64,000 bases of DNA from Chitinophaga ginsengisegetis. GTDB lineage: Bacteria > Bacteroidota > Bacteroidia > Chitinophagales > Chitinophagaceae. Under the pieces are notes generated by a model. That model had not been told where the DNA came from. It saw only the letters and a program-made list of their open reading frames with translations, and did no database searches. Each line of letters begins with the position of its first letter. Positions within the stretch are counted from its first letter, which is position 1. The position numbers were made by a program, and so were the translations under genes. Below are positions 1-9,023 of this stretch, in pieces. Where the stretch lies: contig NZ_FUZZ01000001.1 in the NCBI RefSeq assembly GCF_900168065.1, forward strand, positions 682,001 to 746,000, given 5' to 3'.

Positions 1-1365
1 GCGGATATTAAAAATGCGAAGATCTCTCCGGATGTACATGTTGTCAAAGAAGATAACTTCATCGGCGTAACCGCTCCTGATCCTCAAACAGCCGCCAATG
101 CACTCGCCAGGATAGAAGCCCGATGGAAAACTACAGCGCAGCCTTCCAGGGCGGAAATTTTCACTTATCTGAAAACGCATTCGCAAGACAAGGAAGAAAA
201 AGCCGGAGAAGGCGTTGACAAAGCCTTCCAGGCTGCCCCGGTGCAGGTACAACAACATTTTGAAGTGCAATATATTGCCCATGTGCCATTGGAGCCCCGG
301 GCAGCGCTGGCAGTATGGGAAAATGAAAAGCTAACGGTATGGACGGGCACACAGCGGCCTTTTGGTGTACAGGAAGAGTTGGCGGAGATATTGTCCATCC
401 CGAAAAATGATATCCGTGTAATGATGCCGGACACCGGCTCCGCTTATGGCGGAAAACACAGCGGCGAAGCTGCGGTAGAAGCAGCGCGCCTTTCCAGGGC
501 TGTTGGTAAACCGGTAAAAGTAATGTGGACCCGCGAAGAAGAATTCAAATGGGCTTACTTCAGACCGGGAGGACTCATAGAAGTAGCCGCAGGCGCCAGC
601 AACGAAGGCCTTCTTACTTCCTGGGAGTTTCATAATTACAACTCCGGAGGCGCGGGCATAGAAGTCCCTTATGAAGTAGCACACCGGCATATCCAATACC
701 ATCCATCTGATACCCCCTTGAAACAGGGCTCTTACCGGGGCCTTGCAGCCACGGCCAATGTCTTTTCCATAGAAAGTGTGATGGACGATCTGGCCCGGCA
801 ATTAAAACAGGATCCGTTACAATTCCGGCTTAATAATTTAAAAGATGAACGGTTAAAGCAGGTGCTACAAGCCGCAGCATCTAAGTTTGGCTGGACGCGA
901 CCAAAGGAAGCCGGGCATGGTTATGGCATTGCGGGGGCATTTATAAAAAACGCCTATGTGGGAACCTGTGCGGAAGTGATCTACAATAAATCCAACGGGC
1001 AGCTGCGGGTGCTCCGGCTCGTGGTGGCTTTTGAATGCGGCGCCATTGTGAATCCCATGCACCTGGAAAACCAGGTGATGGGCTGCGTGCTGCAAGGACT
1101 CGGCGGCGCTTTGTTTGAAGCCGTCGATTTTAAGGATGGGCGCATTTTAAATCCATCTCTTTCCAGCTACCGGGTGCCCAGGTTCGGGGATATTCCCGGA
1201 CTGGACATCGTACTCCTCAACAGGAAGGATATCCCTTCCGCAGGAGCTGGTGAAGCGCCGATTGTTGGCGTTGCACCTGCCATCCGTAACGCGATTGCGG
1301 ATGTTACTGGTGTAAAGCTGTATACGCTGCCGTTGCTGCCGCATGGCATGACATTAAAAACCTGA
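1..1365 (+). CDS. Xanthine dehydrogenase-family molybdopterin-binding subunit, C-terminal part
   Basis: The frame is open from base 1, so the gene begins before the window and only about 454 C-terminal residues are seen. It resembles the large Moco-binding subunit of xanthine dehydrogenase or isoquinoline 1-oxidoreductase (xanthine oxidase family), which hydroxylates aromatic heterocycles or oxidises aldehydes. Family signatures are HVPLEPRAALAVW, the segment GSYRGLAATANVFSIES, and near the C-terminus GEAPIVGVAPAIRNA, whose Glu matches the catalytic base of the family. Small [2Fe-2S] and FAD partners are not downstream, so they would lie upstream. Substrate cannot be told from this part. Confidence 0.88.
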   Translation, partial: ADIKNAKISPDVHVVKEDNFIGVTAPDPQTAANALARIEARWKTTAQPSRAEIFTYLKTHSQDKEEKAGEGVDKAFQAAPVQVQQHFEVQYIAHVPLEPRAALAVWENEKLTVWTGTQRPFGVQEELAEILSIPKNDIRVMMPDTGSAYGGKHSGEAAVEAARLSRAVGKPVKVMWTREEEFKWAYFRPGGLIEVAAGASNEGLLTSWEFHNYNSGGAGIEVPYEVAHRHIQYHPSDTPLKQGSYRGLAATANVFSIESVMDDLARQLKQDPLQFRLNNLKDERLKQVLQAAASKFGWTRPKEAGHGYGIAGAFIKNAYVGTCAEVIYNKSNGQLRVLRLVVAFECGAIVNPMHLENQVMGCVLQGLGGALFEAVDFKDGRILNPSLSSYRVPRFGDIPGLDIVLLNRKDIPSAGAGEAPIVGVAPAIRNAIADVTGVKLYTLPLLPHGMTLKT

Positions 1366-1384
1366 AAATGATGAGAGGTGTCAT

Positions 1385-1398
1385 TCAGTCGCCCCGGC
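1385..1398 (+). repeat. 14-bp direct repeat, copy 1
   Basis: The 14-mer TCAGTCGCCCCGGC recurs exactly at 2146-2159 in the same orientation. The two copies flank the lipoprotein gene at 1476-2090. This copy has no matching G-run beside it and does not form a hairpin. Confidence 0.6.
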
Positions 1399-1475
1399 AG
1401 AGAAAGAAATTGTAAAAAACACTATAAATTATTTCATATTTTGCCCATTTATTTTTCACCTATTTGTACCTGGCA

Positions 1476-2090
1476 ATGACAACACCTAAAATCTCCCTAC
1501 TGATTGTATCTTCTTTCTTCCTTTTTCTTTCCTGTGCTAAAGAACAAATCCCTGGACCTAAAAGCCTGATTGATCTCCAGGAAACTCCTCCCAACAGCAA
1601 TTGTTTGAACGGTGGAATTCTTATCAAAAGCGGGATAGACAAGAACAATAATAATATTCTTGATTCTTCCGAGATTGAAAACAAGAAGTACATCTGTAAT
1701 GGCAACAATGCCGCATCTGATAAACAAACAGTACTTTCTGCGTTTACTTATGGTCACACCAGTACTACATCGGGAGAAGCTATATTGTACGCATTTCCTG
1801 ATTTCGATAAGAATGCCTACAAAGATGTTGACTCTATTATTTTCCTGGCAAATGCCTATAGCTATGGCGGCAAAGCACAGGTAGAATTATATAATATCAC
1901 TAATAAATCTGTAATCGATAATAGCTTGATTGAAGCGACTGAATCATTCGCTAACAGCGTTATAAAAAGAACAGAAAACTTATCGGACAAGATACCTTCG
2001 GGGAAAATCAATCTTGGTATCAGAGTGCGTAATCAGGGAGGTTCAGCAGCGGCTGTTTCTATGGTATACCTGATTATATACAAAAGGTAA
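1476..2090 (+). CDS. Small lipoprotein with a DUF7151-like segment
   Basis: A lipoprotein of about 204 residues. The ATG at 1476 is preferred over the in-frame TTG at 1464 because it gives a compact signal peptide ending in the lipobox LFLSC (Cys20). Residues about 45-80 read CLNGGILIKSGIDKNNNN followed by an acidic stretch and YICNG, the pattern of DUF7151 (Cys-Asn-Gly-Gly, a 'GxDxNxNxxLD' loop that looks Ca2+-binding, then xCNG). The rest is predicted beta-rich and ends in hydrophobic residues. Function unknown. It is flanked by the two copies of a 14-bp repeat and is lower in GC than its neighbours, which hints at separate ancestry. Confidence 0.75.
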   Translation: MTTPKISLLIVSSFFLFLSCAKEQIPGPKSLIDLQETPPNSNCLNGGILIKSGIDKNNNNILDSSEIENKKYICNGNNAASDKQTVLSAFTYGHTSTTSGEAILYAFPDFDKNAYKDVDSIIFLANAYSYGGKAQVELYNITNKSVIDNSLIEATESFANSVIKRTENLSDKIPSGKINLGIRVRNQGGSAAAVSMVYLIIYKR

Positions 2091-2140
2091 GGGCAGCCAG
2101 CATGATGTAATATCTGTATGGATACAAGAGGTTATAGGTT

Positions 2141-2165
2141 CGGGGTCAGTCGCCCCGGCCATTTT
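2141..2165 (+). repeat. 14-bp direct repeat, copy 2, inside a small hairpin
   Basis: The repeat TCAGTCGCCCCGGC (2146-2159) is preceded by CGGGG (2141-2145), which pairs with CCCCG (2153-2157) around a 7-nt loop and is followed by a T-run (2162-2166). It may act as a weak terminator for the lipoprotein gene in front of it. Confidence 0.5.
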
Positions 2166-2168
2166 TAT

Positions 2169-2756
2169 CTAAGCTTGCCGGATTGCATTGAAATAGTGAT
2201 TCTCTCCTTCATCATCGAACTCATCAACGATAGATAATCCTGAGGCAGAAATTAACTCTCTGTATTGCTCAGCCCCAAGTGATACAGAGAGTTGTTCGGT
2301 CATTGCATCCTTCCATTCCACTTTGTAAAGAGGAGCGGTGAATAATAATCTTCCGCCAGGATTTAATGCTGCAGCCATTTTGGGGATTAGCGCCCGTTGG
2401 GTTGCTTCGGAGAGCAGAAAGATCAGCCCCACGGCGATAATGCCATCGAAGGAGCGATTAAAGAAAGGAGACCTCTCAACAGATTCGCAGGAAACAGGTA
2501 CACTTGGAAAGTTCCGGCGAAAGGCTTCAATCATTGTCGGGGATGCATCCAATGCATACGCGGTTAACCCTTCATCAAGCAATATTTTCGTGACTGGAAT
2601 ACCAGTTCCACATCCAACATCCAGTACTACGGAGCCGCTATTAAAGGTTCGGGCCCAGGCCCGGACAGTTGACGAACCTATTCCATTTACTGCCTGCCCT
2701 CGCCCTTTAATATATGTTTCTGCAATGCCTTCGTAGCCATTTGATTCGTCAATCAT
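2169..2756 (-). CDS. Class I SAM-dependent methyltransferase
   Basis: A 195-residue cytosolic protein with a Rossmann-type methyltransferase fold. Motif I reads VVLDVGCGTGIPVTK at about residues 43-57; an acidic residue ending strand 2 (YALDAS) follows as expected for SAM ribose binding, and the motif IV region reads FDGIIAVGLIFLL. It resembles the UbiE/Methyltransf_11 and Methyltransf_25 group of small-molecule methyltransferases. It stands alone between convergent and divergent neighbours, so the substrate cannot be inferred. Length is normal for a single-domain member. Confidence 0.88.
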   Translation of the reverse strand: MIDESNGYEGIAETYIKGRGQAVNGIGSSTVRAWARTFNSGSVVLDVGCGTGIPVTKILLDEGLTAYALDASPTMIEAFRRNFPSVPVSCESVERSPFFNRSFDGIIAVGLIFLLSEATQRALIPKMAAALNPGGRLLFTAPLYKVEWKDAMTEQLSVSLGAEQYRELISASGLSIVDEFDDEGENHYFNAIRQA

Positions 2757-2825
2757 AAACCAGGTTTAAACTAAAAATACTGTGTCTGTTTAATTTTTCA
2801 AAAATTCATCTTTAATACTTCGTAA

Positions 2826-3107
2826 AAGCATACATTAATTGATGAGATACTGCCTGCGATCCGGCTTTCTCATAAACAAACCTTTACTGATGGTGATTTT
2901 ATGATGGGCCTGGGCTGGCAGATTTCCAGGAATACCATCAATGGCACCCGCCTATGGAAAAGCGGAGGTGCCTTGGGCTTCCGCAGTTACTGCGCGGTTG
3001 TGCCGGATAAAAAGATGGGGATAATCTGGCTTTCCAACCGGTCAGACCTTGCAGAAGATGAAATCCAGGAAATGGTTGATCAGATACTGTCTACCGCTAA
3101 ACAATAG
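2826..3107 (+). pseudogene. C-terminal remnant of a class C beta-lactamase-like serine hydrolase
   Basis: The reading frame from the TAA at 2823 to the stop at 3107 matches only the last ~90 residues of the serine beta-lactamase-like family: it contains AIRLSHKQTF, GLGWQI, WKSGGALGFRS (the KTG/HGG-box region) and a terminal helix. The parts carrying SxxK and YxN are absent, and the preceding 100 bp hold no coding match. The first ATG in frame is at 2901. The intact paralogue at 3216 has the parallel order ALSHQLTYG, GMNWF, HGGGTGG. I read it as a decayed relative of that neighbour. A short functional protein is unlikely. Confidence 0.7.
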
Positions 3108-3215
3108 CAACACTTCTCTCTATATCGCAGCAAGTCCGGCAGTGCCTCTGCCCGAAAATAACATGCCTATTGCTGACTGCAAAATCATTTTCACGATACC
3201 TTTTTATAAGAAATA

Positions 3216-4409
3216 ATGAACTATTTTGGAGATAACATATCTATAAAAACAATGGGTAGCGCAATGATAAAACCCGTCACACAGATAAGGCGGTCGCTTT
3301 TCACCGTGGCTATAATCCTCGGTGTCTCTGCCTGCTATGGACAGGCCGTTGTAAATACTACACGGTTTGCAAACGATAACCCACTGCGCACCAGGCTGGA
3401 TTCATTGATTGATCAAAGTGTGCAACGATATTTACAAGATAAGCGGGCGGTAGGAATTTCCGTGGGCATCCTTATAAAAGACAAGACCTGTTTTTATAAC
3501 TATGGTGAAACAAAAGCAGGTAACAACAAACTTCCCGGCAACAGCACGTTTTACGAAATTGGCTCTACCACCAAAGCTTTTACAGGCATTTTACTTGGGC
3601 AGACGGTACTGGATAAAAAAATAGGACTGGATGATGATATACGTAAATATCTGAAAGAAGCCTATCCAAATCTCGAATATAAAGGGGTTCCTATCCGGGT
3701 AAAAGACCTGGCAAACCATACTTCAAGGATCACCCGTATCTTCCCGAATATGTGGGAGCGACCGGAGTACGACTCGCTCAATCCGCTGCATGACTACACC
3801 CGGCAATTGTTGTATGAAGGTTTGCACAACATGAAGATGGACACATTTCCCGGAAAGATATCATCCTATTCCAATATGGCGGTGGCTTTACTTGGTACCC
3901 TGCTGGAAGACGTGTATGGTCAGCCCTATTTTTCGCTCGTTTCAAAAAATATCCTGGAACCGTTTTCTATGACGGACACCCGGGTAGATATAGCCGCATT
4001 GCCGGCAGACGCCATTGCCTGGCCGCATAATGAAAACCGTCAGGTAGTACCTTTATGGGACCTGCCTTACCTGCCTGCGATGGGCGCATTGCGGTCAACG
4101 ACACGCGACCTTATCCGCTTTATCAAAGCCAACAACACGGATGCTTCACCTGCTATTGCCCTTTCTCATCAACTTACCTATGGAACAAACCAGGAAGGTA
4201 TGGGGATGAACTGGTTTAAACATACAACGCCGGAAGGATACCAGGTACTTGAACACGGCGGGGGCACCGGAGGTTCACGTAGTTCCCTGGAATGTTTCCC
4301 TGTTCTTCATTCAGGATTTGTTATTCTTACCAACAGCCTTGCTAATCGTAATAAGCTGGAAAAAGAACTGGCCGCTATCGTAATTGCACAAGCCCAAACG
4401 CTGCCATAA
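3216..4409 (+). CDS. Serine hydrolase, class C beta-lactamase/penicillin-binding family
   Basis: An exported serine hydrolase of the Beta-lactamase (PF00144) family. Catalytic motifs are all present: S117-T-T-K120 in YEIGSTTKAF, Y218-S-N220 in SSYSNMAV, and HGGGTGG near residue 349 in place of KTG. Such proteins act as esterases, D-aminopeptidases or PBP-like enzymes; true beta-lactamase activity is not implied. The start could be 3216 or 3264; the latter (MIKPVTQIRR) leaves a cleaner signal peptide ending near SACYGQA. The fragment just upstream is a degenerate relative. Confidence 0.88.
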   Translation: MNYFGDNISIKTMGSAMIKPVTQIRRSLFTVAIILGVSACYGQAVVNTTRFANDNPLRTRLDSLIDQSVQRYLQDKRAVGISVGILIKDKTCFYNYGETKAGNNKLPGNSTFYEIGSTTKAFTGILLGQTVLDKKIGLDDDIRKYLKEAYPNLEYKGVPIRVKDLANHTSRITRIFPNMWERPEYDSLNPLHDYTRQLLYEGLHNMKMDTFPGKISSYSNMAVALLGTLLEDVYGQPYFSLVSKNILEPFSMTDTRVDIAALPADAIAWPHNENRQVVPLWDLPYLPAMGALRSTTRDLIRFIKANNTDASPAIALSHQLTYGTNQEGMGMNWFKHTTPEGYQVLEHGGGTGGSRSSLECFPVLHSGFVILTNSLANRNKLEKELAAIVIAQAQTLP

Positions 4410-4459
4410 AAATTCTCCGTATTTTTTACACCAACGTAAGCCATATACAACTACTTTCT

Positions 4460-5152
4460 ATGATCACGGAACAGCTCAACAAAGCCCTGAGAAACAAGCT
4501 GGAAGCCGCTCAATGCATCACCGGCCGCCTGGAATGCCGCATGGTCCCCTCCTTCCTCCTTACCATGCGCGGACAAAGAGCAGATGGAAAAAACATCTTT
4601 TTCTGGGAACTGGAACGCGACATCAATAAACTGCTGGACAGCTACCAGTCGACAGCGGCTACGGATGCCGCAGCCTTCACCATAGATATAGACCTGGGGC
4701 GTAACAGTTTTGTCTATAACACGGTCTCCCACCAGCAGGCCGCTGCGCAAAAGGATAAAGAGGCGCGTGACCAAAAAGCAGAAGAAGCCCACCGCCTGCA
4801 GGAGCTCAAACAAATGTTACTGAGCCGGAATATTCCCTATGGCCTGGAACTGGCAGAGCAGGTGGCTGCAGCACTGTCGCATGGCGCGCTCTGTTATAGT
4901 CATCGTGATTACTGTGGTATGGGGCTGGAAAAGAATACGGATGGAAATTACGTGTACGCAGCTGTATGGGATGGATGGCTGGAACCCGTGCACACCTTCA
5001 ATTCCCGGCAGGCATTTGTGCAATGGCTGGCCGTACAGTCAGACGCCAGCTTGTCCCGCGTAAACGAGCCGGATACCTGGCTATGGAATAACCAGGTCAT
5101 CAACCGGCAAAGGTTGGAAGAATTTGTGAGCTGGAGACAGCATAATCCCTGA
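4460..5152 (+). CDS. Hypothetical protein, soluble, 230 aa
   Basis: I do not recognise a family. There is no signal peptide or membrane segment. Residues about 1-85 form a mixed alpha/beta region; about 92-125 is a charged coiled-coil-like stretch (QKDKEARDQKAEEAHRLQEL); the C-terminal half contains several aromatics, including CYSHRDYCGMGL, WDGWLEPVHTFNSR and a terminal WLWNNQVINR. It begins 50 bp after the serine hydrolase and may share its transcript. The coding call rests on length, a plausible ATG and compositional agreement with neighbours. Confidence 0.6.
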   Translation: MITEQLNKALRNKLEAAQCITGRLECRMVPSFLLTMRGQRADGKNIFFWELERDINKLLDSYQSTAATDAAAFTIDIDLGRNSFVYNTVSHQQAAAQKDKEARDQKAEEAHRLQELKQMLLSRNIPYGLELAEQVAAALSHGALCYSHRDYCGMGLEKNTDGNYVYAAVWDGWLEPVHTFNSRQAFVQWLAVQSDASLSRVNEPDTWLWNNQVINRQRLEEFVSWRQHNP

Positions 5153-5302
5153 AATACTTTGCTATTCCGATTTTCAACGTTCATTGATTTTCTGTGTAGT
5201 CCACTGTTGCTGCATACACCTTATCACATTTTTCCCTATTTTGTTTATGTTAACTCCTGGTTGACACAGTACACCGTTTTTATAAACCCTTATCAAGCTC
5301 AC

Positions 5303-5647
5303 ATGTCTGAATATCAATCTCCGAAAGACCGCGCGTATGTTGACACCCTTGTTAATGCAGCTTCCAAAGAAGCAGCAGCATTCTTTAACCTTAAACATAC
5401 TGCTGAAAGAAAGGATGGCGTTATTCCCATAAAATACCGGGAACTGATGTCCGTGGCTGTTGCTCTCACAACCCAATGCGCATACTGCATTGAATCACAC
5501 ATCAAAAATGCTGTTGAAGCGGGAGCAACCCGCGAAGAGATCGCGGAAACGGTGTTTATTGCGGCAGCGCTTCGTGCGGGTGGTGCCGTTGGAAACGGCT
5601 TGCTTGCAATGCGCCTTTTTGAAGAGGCAGGCACGCCACAAATCTAA
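5303..5647 (+). CDS. Carboxymuconolactone decarboxylase-family (AhpD-like) protein
   Basis: A 114-residue all-helical protein. The AhpD-type redox motif is intact: C59-A-Y-C62 followed by H66 in CAYCIESHIKNAV, preceded by KYRELMSVAVAL, all hallmarks of the CMD family (PF02627). Members reduce peroxiredoxin partners or remove peroxides with the Cys pair. The frame runs upstream to a TTG at 5159, but homologous sequence starts at the ATG used here, and the upstream part translates to low-complexity hydrophobic residues. No peroxiredoxin gene is adjacent. Confidence 0.9.
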   Translation: MSEYQSPKDRAYVDTLVNAASKEAAAFFNLKHTAERKDGVIPIKYRELMSVAVALTTQCAYCIESHIKNAVEAGATREEIAETVFIAAALRAGGAVGNGLLAMRLFEEAGTPQI

Positions 5648-5694
5648 GGCTGCTCTTTGCAGTTGATGGCTGCCGGTACATACAGATCATTTAC

Positions 5695-6075
5695 TCACCG
5701 CTGCCATTCTTCATTAAACTTTTCCAGTTCCGCTTCGGAGGGAGTGGCAATGGCAACCACCTTTCCCGTTCCGTTATTTAAAATGAAAAACTTTAACGGC
5801 CTGAATTGCTTTGCACTTTCTCCAATTGCTTCGAAGTACAAGTCGCCATTTTTTACGCTCCGGTCAAATTTAAAGAAAGACGCATAAGGCGCCAAACCCA
5901 ACCTGTATACGGAACCAGCGTCCAACGCTATACTACTGGCTGCCGTCACAATCGCATAGGAATTTCCAATAACAGCAGTATCCGGTTCAGGCAAATTGGA
6001 TGTGGTTTTAGCACTATCCTTTTTACAGGCAATAATCAGGGGAAATAAAAAACAGCAAAGGAGTTTCTTCTTCAT
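5695..6075 (-). CDS. Small hypothetical lipoprotein
   Basis: A 126-residue protein with an N-terminal lysine cluster, hydrophobic core and lipobox LIIAC (MKKKLLCCFLFPLIIACKK), so it should be lipid-anchored. The mature part begins with a Ser/Thr/Pro-rich linker and then a small domain with IALDAGSVYRLGLAPYASFF and KFFILNNGTGKVVAIATP. No family recognised. It is convergent with the AhpD-like gene, with only 47 bp between stops. Confidence 0.6.
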   Translation of the reverse strand: MKKKLLCCFLFPLIIACKKDSAKTTSNLPEPDTAVIGNSYAIVTAASSIALDAGSVYRLGLAPYASFFKFDRSVKNGDLYFEAIGESAKQFRPLKFFILNNGTGKVVAIATPSEAELEKFNEEWQR

Positions 6076-6199
6076 AAATCAATCTAAAAAAAAATTATGA
6101 GGCGATAAAATAATTATAAACTTTTAACACCGTTTTTTATCTGGTAGCATTGGCGTAATCGAGAGGTTATCTGTTGTATTTCCTGTGTTCTTTAAATAC

Positions 6200-6228
6200 G
6201 GAGAGAAGAACCGATAATTCTTCTCTCC
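6200..6228 (-). terminator. Terminator hairpin after the phosphodiesterase gene
   Basis: A perfect 11-bp inverted repeat (GGAGAGAAGAA, 7-nt loop, TTCTTCTCTCC) lies 10 bp beyond the stop codon at 6239. On the minus strand it is followed by an A/T-rich stretch (GTATTTAAAG), so it probably ends the sigma-to-phosphodiesterase transcript. Confidence 0.65.
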
Positions 6229-6238
6229 ATATTTTGTA

Positions 6239-7579
6239 CTATTTCTTCAGCATACCCGGATAAAGCACGCCGTCCGCCTCTTTAAGAGTTATACCCAATA
6301 GTTTTGCTACTAACGGGGCTATATCTTCCAGGCCAAGTACAGGCACGGTTACCTTTTCTTCAAGACCTGCACCATACCCTATAAAGCCGGTCTGTATCTC
6401 CCGGAAATCAGGAAAATAGCCGTGGGCGCCACCATTGGCTTTCTTAACCGCCTCTCCGTTCATGCCGGAAGAGAAAGAAATTCCCTGCACGGCAGTAAGT
6501 GCCAGGACTGCATCCGGGTCTGCACCGGATTTTGACAGCGCAGGTTGTTCAATGATTGTAAACTGTTTGCGGATACCTGCCGGTAATTCATTGAGCATGT
6601 CTTTCACCTGCTGCAATGTTTTCTGATCATTTTTATCTTTCAGTTTAAGGAAAGTTGAACCACCGCCACTGTGGAACATAGCCTTCCAGCTGCCGGGATT
6701 GTTTTTACTACCAGTCAGCCCTTTCTGTGCAAGCCACACATTCGGCGCCAGGGAAGTATGGATATCCACAAAACCATGATCTCCTGTTATAATTATAGCA
6801 GTGCTATCGCCGATACCCGCTTTCTCTATTGCTTCCAGTATAGTGCCGATACCGTGATCTGCCGAAGCTACTGCCGCGGGCACGTTCATGCCTTCTCTCC
6901 CTTCCCGGTGCTGTACCTCATCAGTACATGGCAGGTGTACCGTTAAAAGATTAGGCTTGTAACGGCCAATAAGATAAGCGGCCATCCTGCTCAGTGTTTC
7001 GTTCATACCCAGGTAGTGGAGATTCAGATCGGTCGACTGCAACTCGCCGGTGGCATATCGCTGTACCTCTTCAAACAGTCCCTTCGGCGTGGATTGCTCG
7101 CTGGTTGGAGCCCGGCGGTCGCCGGGATTCTTCAGGGAAAATGTTTCAGGTATGTTGTAGGTCACCGGCGCCCCTACTGATACTGGCCAGGAAACAGCCG
7201 CTGATATCATCCCCGCTTTCCCCACAGCATCCCACAGGGTTTCTGTTTTGATAGCGGATGATTCTGAATACCAACGTCCGCTGGCGCCTTCCGGCTCGAA
7301 AGGCGTGTTGTAATAAATACCATGCTTTGCAGGAGCCACACCGGTAATCAGTGTAGTATGGGATGGATAGGTGATGGTGGGAAAAACGCCTCTCACGCCG
7401 GTGGCATGCACGCCTTTTTCCTTTAACAGCTGCATATTGGGCGCCGGCCAGGATTTGTCGAGATAAAAGTCCGGGCGGAACCCGTCTATACTGATCATCA
7501 CTACATATTTCGCTTTCTGCGCCATTGTACCCGTTGCCAATACCAGCAACGTACTAACGAATAAAATAAATCCTCTCAT
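6239..7579 (-). CDS. Secreted ectonucleotide pyrophosphatase/phosphodiesterase (alkaline phosphatase superfamily)
   Basis: An exported 446-residue enzyme of the Phosphodiest/NPP family, which hydrolyses phosphodiester or pyrophosphate bonds in nucleotides, sugar nucleotides or phospholipid headgroups. The signal peptide ends near ATGTMAQ. Metal ligands and nucleophile are visible: D32 in MISIDGFRPDF, the nucleophile-region FPTITYPSH (T70 aligns with the NPP nucleophile), TDEVQHREG, and ITGDHGFVDIH. It closes an operon-like run behind a SusC/SusD pair, 18 bp after the SusD-like gene, suggesting that its product is taken up by that transporter. The substrate is not determined by sequence. Confidence 0.9.
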   Translation of the reverse strand: MRGFILFVSTLLVLATGTMAQKAKYVVMISIDGFRPDFYLDKSWPAPNMQLLKEKGVHATGVRGVFPTITYPSHTTLITGVAPAKHGIYYNTPFEPEGASGRWYSESSAIKTETLWDAVGKAGMISAAVSWPVSVGAPVTYNIPETFSLKNPGDRRAPTSEQSTPKGLFEEVQRYATGELQSTDLNLHYLGMNETLSRMAAYLIGRYKPNLLTVHLPCTDEVQHREGREGMNVPAAVASADHGIGTILEAIEKAGIGDSTAIIITGDHGFVDIHTSLAPNVWLAQKGLTGSKNNPGSWKAMFHSGGGSTFLKLKDKNDQKTLQQVKDMLNELPAGIRKQFTIIEQPALSKSGADPDAVLALTAVQGISFSSGMNGEAVKKANGGAHGYFPDFREIQTGFIGYGAGLEEKVTVPVLGLEDIAPLVAKLLGITLKEADGVLYPGMLKK

Positions 7580-7596
7580 ATAATTTAATTGCTTTG

Positions 7597-9021
7597 TTAA
7601 TTGATAAAAGGGAAAATTTCCTTTGCATGTTTGTTTTTTACCAGCACCGCATTCATATCATACTTCATTGTTACCACGCCATTTGCCTTGTCGTAGGTAA
7701 AATCATCCATCCCACGGTTCAGTGGTATAAATGAGGGTAGCTGTGCTTTTATATGTTCTGATTTCACATTGGGATTATTCAGTTGCTCTGTTTGTGAAAC
7801 CGGGAACCTGATTCCAAGATCCGTCATACGTCTTCCCTCTGCCATAAAGATCTCCTGGCGCAACCGGTAGAGTATATACAATAACTGATCTTCTGTAATG
7901 GCTGCATCCAGATCATTTACGGTGACGAGCGTACCTGAAACCGTATATACCTTCACGTTACCAGCCTGACGATCCAGCACATAATTGCTGCGCAACGAAT
8001 CAGTGGCGTCAAACATCACTTTTACGGCAGTAAGCGGGTAATCCTTACGGTTACCGCCGTTGCGGGTTTCCTTCTTATCATCCACCATCACAACCGGCCG
8101 GGAGGATACCAGCGCTAATAATTCCTTAAGGGTATTGCGTCCTTCTGTCAGCTTCCCGGCGGCGATCAGGGTTTCGGCCAGAATCAGCCATGCCTCTTCC
8201 GCTTTTACAATGGTAACAGGCTTCTGATCATTGGCAGCAAGACCGGTATGGAAATATTTCGGGTCCAGGAAGTCTAAACGCGGCAAAGGTGCAAACTCAT
8301 TGTTGGTTGAGGAGAAAATGTACGTTTGCATATCATTCGGCACATTATTTACCCCATCATATTTCACCTGCCTTAGCAGGCTGTTGTTGCTCAAAGCGGC
8401 GGTGGCAAACCTGGCAGCATTGACCGCATCTCCCATGGCATAATAAGCCCTGGCTTTGAGCAGCGTATAAGCACCGGTTTCCGTGATGTTCTTCGTGAGT
8501 GCAATTGCCTTATCCAACTGGCTGATCGCTATTCTTAAATGCTCATCAGGAGATAATACAGGACCGGTGTTGCTGCCGGGAAGTCCTACAAACAATTCCC
8601 CGCTGAGTATATGTGCAAAGGCACAACTGAAATATACTTCTGCAGAATCAGCAGCGGTAGCCGCCGGGTCAGCAGGCAATACTTTCTCCAGTCCATATTC
8701 CGACATCTCCCGCAAACGCTGTACATGCACCTGCATATTGTTTACATCCAGGTCAATGAAATCAATTTGTGGGATATCGAATACTTTACTGCTTAATGTG
8801 CGATTGTTATAATAGTTATCGGACACCAGTTCTGAAGACACCACTACCTGGTTCATCGTCAATGCCAACTGCCTGCGTAACCCGGTTACCCAGCTGCTTG
8901 CAGCGTTCGGATTAGCCAGGAAACCCGGCTCTGTAACATTCGGATTGAGTACGGAACAGCTGTCCAGTGCCACGATTCCTGACAACAGGATGGCGGTTAT
9001 ATATCTTTTCATGATTGCCAT
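7597..9021 (-). CDS. SusD/RagB-like outer-membrane lipoprotein
   Basis: A surface lipoprotein that should cap the adjacent SusC-type channel and bind its ligand. N-terminal signal with lipobox ALDSC. A helical TPR-like core (HLRIAISQLDKAIAL; LKARAYYAMGDAVNAARFA; AEEAWLILAETLIAAGK) is typical of SusD folds, and the C-terminal part keeps a SusD-like LRQEIFMAEGRRMTDLGIR segment. At 474 residues it is near usual length. The ATG at 9012 is an alternative start giving MKRYITA. It lies 2 bp after the SusC gene, so the two are translationally close. Sequence is divergent from glycan-specific SusDs. Confidence 0.85.
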   Translation of the reverse strand: MAIMKRYITAILLSGIVALDSCSVLNPNVTEPGFLANPNAASSWVTGLRRQLALTMNQVVVSSELVSDNYYNNRTLSSKVFDIPQIDFIDLDVNNMQVHVQRLREMSEYGLEKVLPADPAATAADSAEVYFSCAFAHILSGELFVGLPGSNTGPVLSPDEHLRIAISQLDKAIALTKNITETGAYTLLKARAYYAMGDAVNAARFATAALSNNSLLRQVKYDGVNNVPNDMQTYIFSSTNNEFAPLPRLDFLDPKYFHTGLAANDQKPVTIVKAEEAWLILAETLIAAGKLTEGRNTLKELLALVSSRPVVMVDDKKETRNGGNRKDYPLTAVKVMFDATDSLRSNYVLDRQAGNVKVYTVSGTLVTVNDLDAAITEDQLLYILYRLRQEIFMAEGRRMTDLGIRFPVSQTEQLNNPNVKSEHIKAQLPSFIPLNRGMDDFTYDKANGVVTMKYDMNAVLVKNKHAKEIFPFIN

Positions 9022-9023
9022 TT

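Noticed and set aside
5159..5302. N-terminal extension of the AhpD-like protein from a TTG start
   Set aside because: The added 48 residues are hydrophobic low-complexity sequence with no match to the family, and a good ATG lies at 5303.
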